This document shows positions 32,927 through 37,648 of a stretch of 37,648 nt of DNA, piece by piece. The notes under the pieces were generated by a model that saw nothing but the letters and a program-made list of their open reading frames with translations, made no database searches and was not told where the DNA came from. Numbering within the stretch: the stretch's first letter is position 1; each line of letters starts with the position of its first letter. Source of the stretch: an uncultured Eubacteriales bacterium (lineage in GTDB: Bacteria; Bacillota; Clostridia; Oscillospirales; UBA644). The stretch is taken from contig CAJLLT010000021.1 of NCBI GenBank assembly GCA_905207625.1, positions 1 to 37,648 on the forward strand, in the 5' to 3' direction. Both the position numbers and the translations under genes were made by a program.

Positions 32927-33910
32927 ATGAAGATATTTACTGCGTTCCTGATAATAACACTTCTTGCGGCGGCAATGCTTGTACCGGTGTCGGCAGCCGA
33001 TAAGCCGGTCATAACGCTTCAGCCGCAGAACTCCGTTTATCCGGAGTTTGCTTCCGCTCTCTGGAGTGTCGGAGCAACGGGAGAAAATCTCTCGTATGAC
33101 TGGTATATTGTTTACAACGGTACAGCCTACCGTACCGCGGACGCGTTCGCGGAGAACCACCCATGGCTCAACGGCGTTACCGGGTCGGGATACGGTTCCA
33201 ACGAAACCGGGGATACCTTCTTTGTCGAAGGCATCGGAAGCGCACTTGACGGCGCGCTAATCTATTGCGTCGTGTCAAACGAAGCCGGGAGCGTGACCTC
33301 CGAGTCGGCGTATATCTCGGTCAACGGAAAGAAATCTCCGCCTCAGCTGAACGTGCCCGCCTCGGTCACGGTGGAGCAGGAGACGGTTGTGAAGCTGTTC
33401 TGCGAAGCTGAGACGTCCGGAGATGACAGCGTCAGCTCATACGCATGGTTTGAGACTCCCACGGGACAGCTCAAGGACATTGTTGCCATGGGATCCTCCG
33501 GCGGTCAGCCGGAGGAGGACCCGGTGCTTGTCTGTGACACGTCAACTCCCGGGACCAGGTATTATGTCTGCTATGTGATGACAAAGCTCGGCGGTGTGGC
33601 ATTTTCAAGCGTGATTCCGGTGACCGTTACCGAAAAGACGGTTGTCACCCAGCCGCCGTCGGGGGGCTCGGATGTGACCGACCCTCAGGCGACATCCGTC
33701 CCTGACGGTACATCGGGACCGGCGGCAACACTGCCGGCAGGCAGTGAAACATCACCCGCAGGCTCCGGCGGACATACCGGAACCGACAGTGTGCCGGGAG
33801 AAATAGGCGGCAGCAGAGGAACGGTTATATTCGTGCTTGCAGCCGTCTGCGGAGTGCTTCTCGGAAGCTGTATTGCGTTAGCCACGGCGGTATTCAGGAA
33901 GAAAAAGTAA
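32927..33910 (+). CDS. Ig-like type I membrane protein
   Basis: The 327-residue product has a signal peptide (about 1-24) and two Ig-like domains (about 27-135 and 138-240). Each has the late W/Y and Cys pattern (for example L-I-Y-C-V-V-S-N-E near 110, Y-V-C-Y-V near 208). A Thr/Pro/Ser/Gly-rich stalk (about 242-295) leads to a C-terminal helix (about 298-322) and the basic end RKKK. It should be tethered with its Ig domains outside the cell. No sortase LPxTG motif is present. The ligand is unknown. AGAGGC precedes the start. It lies 40 bp after the TPM gene and 24 bp before the giant surface protein gene. Confidence 0.85.
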   Translation: MKIFTAFLIITLLAAAMLVPVSAADKPVITLQPQNSVYPEFASALWSVGATGENLSYDWYIVYNGTAYRTADAFAENHPWLNGVTGSGYGSNETGDTFFVEGIGSALDGALIYCVVSNEAGSVTSESAYISVNGKKSPPQLNVPASVTVEQETVVKLFCEAETSGDDSVSSYAWFETPTGQLKDIVAMGSSGGQPEEDPVLVCDTSTPGTRYYVCYVMTKLGGVAFSSVIPVTVTEKTVVTQPPSGGSDVTDPQATSVPDGTSGPAATLPAGSETSPAGSGGHTGTDSVPGEIGGSRGTVIFVLAAVCGVLLGSCIALATAVFRKKK

Positions 33911-33934
33911 CCGGACAAAAAGGAGGAAACTCGG

Positions 33935-36900
33935 ATGAAGAAAAGAAATCTGATAATCGGAGGGGTGCTTCTGATTATGCTGACGGCAGCCGCGGTGTTT
34001 TTTGCGGTAAACTCTCTGGCGGCACCAAGTTATCCGCGCGGAGTTGCCGATATTAAGAGCGGAGAGGTCAAAGTCGTTTTCGAAAACCTTCCGACGGAAT
34101 ACATAGAAGTAAAAGAGCTCTATTCGCTGCAGTACTATATGGAAAAGTATCCCAAGGCAAAAGAGATCATGGGCTATTACGAGGGGACACTTTACTACTG
34201 GACGAAAGACGAGAAAAAGGTTCTTAACCTCGGCGGGCTTGAGGGACAAAAGCTGACCCTGAGTATCGAGTCGGGCGATGTCAAAATGGGTGCGATATAT
34301 GCGCCCGGAGTGGACCTGACCATTGATACCGGCTCGAAGAATACGCTGACGCTTACGCTCGGCTCGAATTATAAGTACATAGGAGCGGCAGGAGCGGCGG
34401 TTGACCTTTCAAAACCCAACACGACCTCATCGGAAAGCGGAAACCTGAACGTTATCGGATACGGCACTCTCCGTGTCGATACGACCGGATCCGGCAAGGA
34501 CGGTGCAACCTACGGACTTTATGCCAAAACGATAACCATCGGCGAATGGAGCAACATCGAAATGCGGATGGGGAACAAGAAGAAAGAGGTCTCCCATGTG
34601 ATGCTGTCAAGCGACCTGACGTTTGATACGATGGGTTATATAGACATCAAGGTCTTCAATACCAAAACCGTCGCGTATTCCTGGAGCGTCAACAGGGAAA
34701 GACTCCGCCTTCTGAACGCGAGGTATCTGCAGGTTCAGTTCGAAAGGCATGAGCTGTGGGGCGAATTCGGTACACACCCCACCAAGGAAGCACGGTTATT
34801 GTGGACGGAGATGAACGTATACGGCAAGATTCATAAGGCATGGCTCGTGGATACGTTTTATTCGGCACGAAGTTCCAAAGACAGTCCGTATACGATCAGG
34901 ATGTCGCGAAGAGGCTCCATGCCAAGCAAAAAAGATATGGACATCAAGATAAACGGTGCCGAGATAAGCAGCGACGGAATGGTTCCGCTCTATGCCGGCA
35001 AGCCGTATTCCTTCAGCGTCAGTGTCCCGCTTCCCGACTGGTTCCTCCAGCTTGAAAAAGAGGGACGGGTCAAGCAGAATTTCATGATATACGTATACGA
35101 CGGAACCAAGCTGCTATACGAATCCAGGGGCAACAATACCTTCAAGGTGCCGAAGACGGGGACATACACGCTCTTTGTCGAGTGGTACTACAGGAACCCC
35201 GGAATCACGATCTATTGGGACGAACTCAGCTGCATAACCAAGACGCTGACAACGGTTACGCTTGAGGAGGGCGTTCTGCTCAAAGGACCGGTCGAGTATT
35301 CCAAGACCGACGCGTTCTACGGAGACACCATCACGGCTACACTGCCGAACGTTACCGACCTGAACGGAGTTGTGTATCAGTGGAAGTATAACGATCCTGA
35401 AACCGGCGTCGGCAAGGATATCAAAGGCGAAAACGGTCCGTCGATCAAGCTGAACAAGACTGAATACGTCAATAAGTACGTGTACCTGTCGGTTTACGGC
35501 AAGGACGGCACCAAGTACTACGGTGCTATTCACGGAAAGTCGTTCTTCGTCAAAAAGGCTTACAATCCCGGAACACCCGCACCGCTTGACGTTGTTGCGA
35601 CAAAGTCAAAAGACTATTACGACGGATACAGCATCACAAACTTCGACAGCACGAAGTACGATTACGTTGTAAGCAAAACCAATTACACTGACTTCAGCAA
35701 GATCGACTGGAGTAAGAAGCTGACCTCGGCGACGGGAAACGGGTACTATACCGGCGACAGGCTGTACTTCTACTACCGTCTTGCCGAAACCGATGTGAAG
35801 AAACCGGGCTTCATTATCCATTCCCGGGAGCTTCTGATTGACGAAATAGTGCGGCTGGGAGGTATCTCCTTTGACGGGGTTGAAAACGGCACGGTGTTTA
35901 TAAAACCCGGTCAGACCATTAATCTCAGGGTGAAGCTGAACCCTGCCACGGCAAACGAATTCAGTTATTTTGATATCAAGATACCGTCGTCGTACGACGC
36001 TCAGTTTTTCGAGATCGTTTCTCCGAAGAACAAGGTGACGGATCTCAACGGCTTTACCACCATAACCATCAAGGGAAAGAAGGTGGGCTACGGGTCGTTC
36101 GCGCTGTACTATCCCGGACCTTCAGGTCCTATGCAGAACACCTACGGCGGTGCGCAGGTCGTTGTATATACGCCCACGGACATGGGACCAAGCTCTCCCA
36201 TTCTGAGCTATAAGCCGGATTTTGGCGATGTTACTCTTGAAGAGGGCGAGGCGTATACCCTTCCGACCGACCTTCCGTCGATCCTTCCGCGCGATGTCCA
36301 GGGATATTCGCTGGTATGGGGAGTCGGAAAGAAGGCCAAGGATAACCTCGGCTATACCACATATATTTACGATTTTGAGAACGAATACGCCAAGATAGAG
36401 GACGGAAAGCTTATCGCGAAGAAGAAGACCACAGACCCTGTCGCGGTGGTGCTCTGTATTCTCAAGCCCGGCGAGAAACCTTCCGCTGCCTACCGCGCTC
36501 AGTTCATGCTGACCGTCAGGGAAACTCCCGTCGTAAAGCCGACCGGCGTTACCGTCAGCACAAAGTCGCTCTCGATGCACGTCGGAGGCGGCTGGAAGCT
36601 GAATGCGGCAATAGCGCCCGTTGACGCTGTCGGTACCTTCACCATAAAGTACAGCAGTAGCAATCCCAAGGTCGTGAAGGTCGATGAAAACACAGGCTTC
36701 ATTACCGCCGTCGGAAAGGGCAGTGCGACGATAACCGCCAAAGCCAACAACGACAGCTCGCTTGTCGGCACCTGTACGGTGACTGTCAACGACCACAACT
36801 TCGGAAAGTGGACGCCTTCCAATATGGGTTCGCTGAACCATCAGCGCGTCTGCTCCTGCGGTATGCTTGAAACAGAGGAGCACACCTACGGCGCATGGAC

Positions 36901-37648
36901 GAACGACGATTCAAAGGGCAAGCACGTTCATAAATGCACGGTCTGCGGGAACAGCGAGTATGCAGAGCATACCGAAAGCCCGTGGATAATCGATGTCGAG
37001 GCGGGTGTCGGAGTTGAGGGCAGGATGCACACCGAGTGCTATGACTGCGGCAAGGTAATGAAAACCGACGTCGAGCCCGCAATTACCGACTACGAGATAA
37101 GCGTTGCCGGAGGCAAGGCTGTCGATTCCGCCGGAAATACGCTTGCAAGAGCCACTGCCGGCGAGAGCATAACGGTGACAGCCGACCCCGCTCCCGAAGG
37201 CAAGGTCTTCGCCGGATGGGCTGCGGAGGGGATCACTCTTGAGGATGCGTCGGCGACAACCGTCACCTTCACAATGCCGGAGGGCGCGGTGAAGCTTTCG
37301 GCGGAGTACAGGGATGCCGAAAGACCTCACAGTCACGAAGCCGATACCGGCAAATGGTATTTCGATGAGAATTACCACTGGAACGCCTGCCGCGACAAAA
37401 GCTGCTCCGAGTATCTGAACAGAGAAGAACACAGCTTTGTTTGGATAACAGACAAACCCGCAACGGATACCGAGGACGGTATCAGTCACGAGGAGTGCAC
37501 CGTCTGCGGAAAGAAGCGGAACGAAAACACCGTTATCAAAAAGAGTGAAAAGGATCCTTCGGAAGAACCTCACAGCCACGAAGCCGATACCGACAAATGG
37601 TATTTCGATGAGAATTACCACTGGAACGCCTGCCGCGACAAAAGCTGC
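33935..37648 (+). CDS. Giant multi-domain surface protein, C-terminus beyond the window
   Basis: The open frame runs 1238 codons from ATG 33935 (AGGAGG 8 bases upstream) to the window edge with no stop. Residues 1-28 are a signal or anchor. About 60-210 is beta-rich, with repeated T-L-T-L-type strands that could form a beta-helix. A BIG2 Ig-like domain is clear at about 868-952 (S-V-x-K-x-S-L-S-M-H-V-G-G-G, then G-x-A-T-I-T). His/Cys modules of the kind H-x-C-x-x-C-G follow at about 952-1045, then an InlB-like repeat with G-W and M-P-E-G-A-V-K (about 1050-1128). Last comes a repeated H-S-H-E-A-D module from 1131. The ligand and anchoring mode are unknown. It is the last visible gene of the operon. 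Confidence 0.88.
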   Translation, partial: MKKRNLIIGGVLLIMLTAAAVFFAVNSLAAPSYPRGVADIKSGEVKVVFENLPTEYIEVKELYSLQYYMEKYPKAKEIMGYYEGTLYYWTKDEKKVLNLGGLEGQKLTLSIESGDVKMGAIYAPGVDLTIDTGSKNTLTLTLGSNYKYIGAAGAAVDLSKPNTTSSESGNLNVIGYGTLRVDTTGSGKDGATYGLYAKTITIGEWSNIEMRMGNKKKEVSHVMLSSDLTFDTMGYIDIKVFNTKTVAYSWSVNRERLRLLNARYLQVQFERHELWGEFGTHPTKEARLLWTEMNVYGKIHKAWLVDTFYSARSSKDSPYTIRMSRRGSMPSKKDMDIKINGAEISSDGMVPLYAGKPYSFSVSVPLPDWFLQLEKEGRVKQNFMIYVYDGTKLLYESRGNNTFKVPKTGTYTLFVEWYYRNPGITIYWDELSCITKTLTTVTLEEGVLLKGPVEYSKTDAFYGDTITATLPNVTDLNGVVYQWKYNDPETGVGKDIKGENGPSIKLNKTEYVNKYVYLSVYGKDGTKYYGAIHGKSFFVKKAYNPGTPAPLDVVATKSKDYYDGYSITNFDSTKYDYVVSKTNYTDFSKIDWSKKLTSATGNGYYTGDRLYFYYRLAETDVKKPGFIIHSRELLIDEIVRLGGISFDGVENGTVFIKPGQTINLRVKLNPATANEFSYFDIKIPSSYDAQFFEIVSPKNKVTDLNGFTTITIKGKKVGYGSFALYYPGPSGPMQNTYGGAQVVVYTPTDMGPSSPILSYKPDFGDVTLEEGEAYTLPTDLPSILPRDVQGYSLVWGVGKKAKDNLGYTTYIYDFENEYAKIEDGKLIAKKKTTDPVAVVLCILKPGEKPSAAYRAQFMLTVRETPVVKPTGVTVSTKSLSMHVGGGWKLNAAIAPVDAVGTFTIKYSSSNPKVVKVDENTGFITAVGKGSATITAKANNDSSLVGTCTVTVNDHNFGKWTPSNMGSLNHQRVCSCGMLETEEHTYGAWTNDDSKGKHVHKCTVCGNSEYAEHTESPWIIDVEAGVGVEGRMHTECYDCGKVMKTDVEPAITDYEISVAGGKAVDSAGNTLARATAGESITVTADPAPEGKVFAGWAAEGITLEDASATTVTFTMPEGAVKLSAEYRDAERPHSHEADTGKWYFDENYHWNACRDKSCSEYLNREEHSFVWITDKPATDTEDGISHEECTVCGKKRNENTVIKKSEKDPSEEPHSHEADTDKWYFDENYHWNACRDKSC
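37325..37648 (+). repeat. Tandem 243-bp (81-codon) repeat in the giant surface gene
   Basis: The sequence starting at 37325 returns at 37568. The 81 bases visible in the second copy match the first at all but two positions (C/T at the fourth codon region and G/A in the Gly/Asp codon). The unit is exactly 81 codons, so copy-number change keeps the frame. The second copy is cut by the window edge. Confidence 0.85.

Overview
The window reads as chromosomal DNA of a spore-forming, anaerobic Clostridia-type Firmicute, probably a gut member of the Oscillospirales/Christensenellales kind (inference). The grounds are a pdaA-type spore-cortex de-N-acetylase, a DapB plus meso-diaminopimelate dehydrogenase pair, an Aquifex-type aconitase, AGGAGG-like ribosome binding sites, sigma-A promoters that nearly all have a 17-bp spacer, and a sensor/kinase/LuxR trio of a kind common in gut Clostridia. 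Base composition is moderate.

Positions 1-22537 are mostly housekeeping and envelope genes in short transcription units. From left to right: an acn-smpB-ruvC operon on the minus strand; a 1117-residue Ig-like (BIG2) lipoprotein; dapB-ddh for lysine/peptidoglycan precursors; a sodium:solute symporter; two overlapping polysaccharide deacetylase genes, the second pdaA-like; a decayed Ig-like gene; a Gfo/Idh/MocA oxidoreductase; tRNA-Leu(CAA) and tRNA-Ala(GGC); and two separate TldD/TldE-type protease operons on either side of a VanY-like D,D-carboxypeptidase. A minus-strand unit then carries an apparently 5'-truncated L-2-amino-thiazoline-4-carboxylate hydrolase gene and a membrane protein gene.

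Positions 23039-37648 hold a strictly plus-strand accessory cluster that starts where the hydrolase gene is cut off. It opens with a 7TM membrane sensor whose histidine-kinase helix has Glu where the phospho-acceptor His should be. Next come an intact soluble PAS/HATPase kinase and a NarL/LuxR response regulator. After a terminator and an operator-like inverted repeat, a second long operon begins with a stand-alone receiver-like protein that has Glu in place of the phospho-acceptor Asp. It continues with a two-TM small protein, an SPFH protein ending in four zinc ribbons, a membrane-anchored orphan, a DUF4428-like zinc-ribbon protein, a lipoprotein, a YdjG-like zinc-ribbon membrane protein, a YdjH-like TPM-domain protein, an Ig-like type I membrane protein and a giant surface protein that runs off the window. 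The SPFH, zinc-ribbon and TPM genes resemble the Bacillus subtilis ydjGHI set linked to PspA and the membrane. The added signalling proteins, zinc-ribbon adaptors and large surface proteins make this the best candidate for an undescribed envelope-sensing or membrane-remodelling system.
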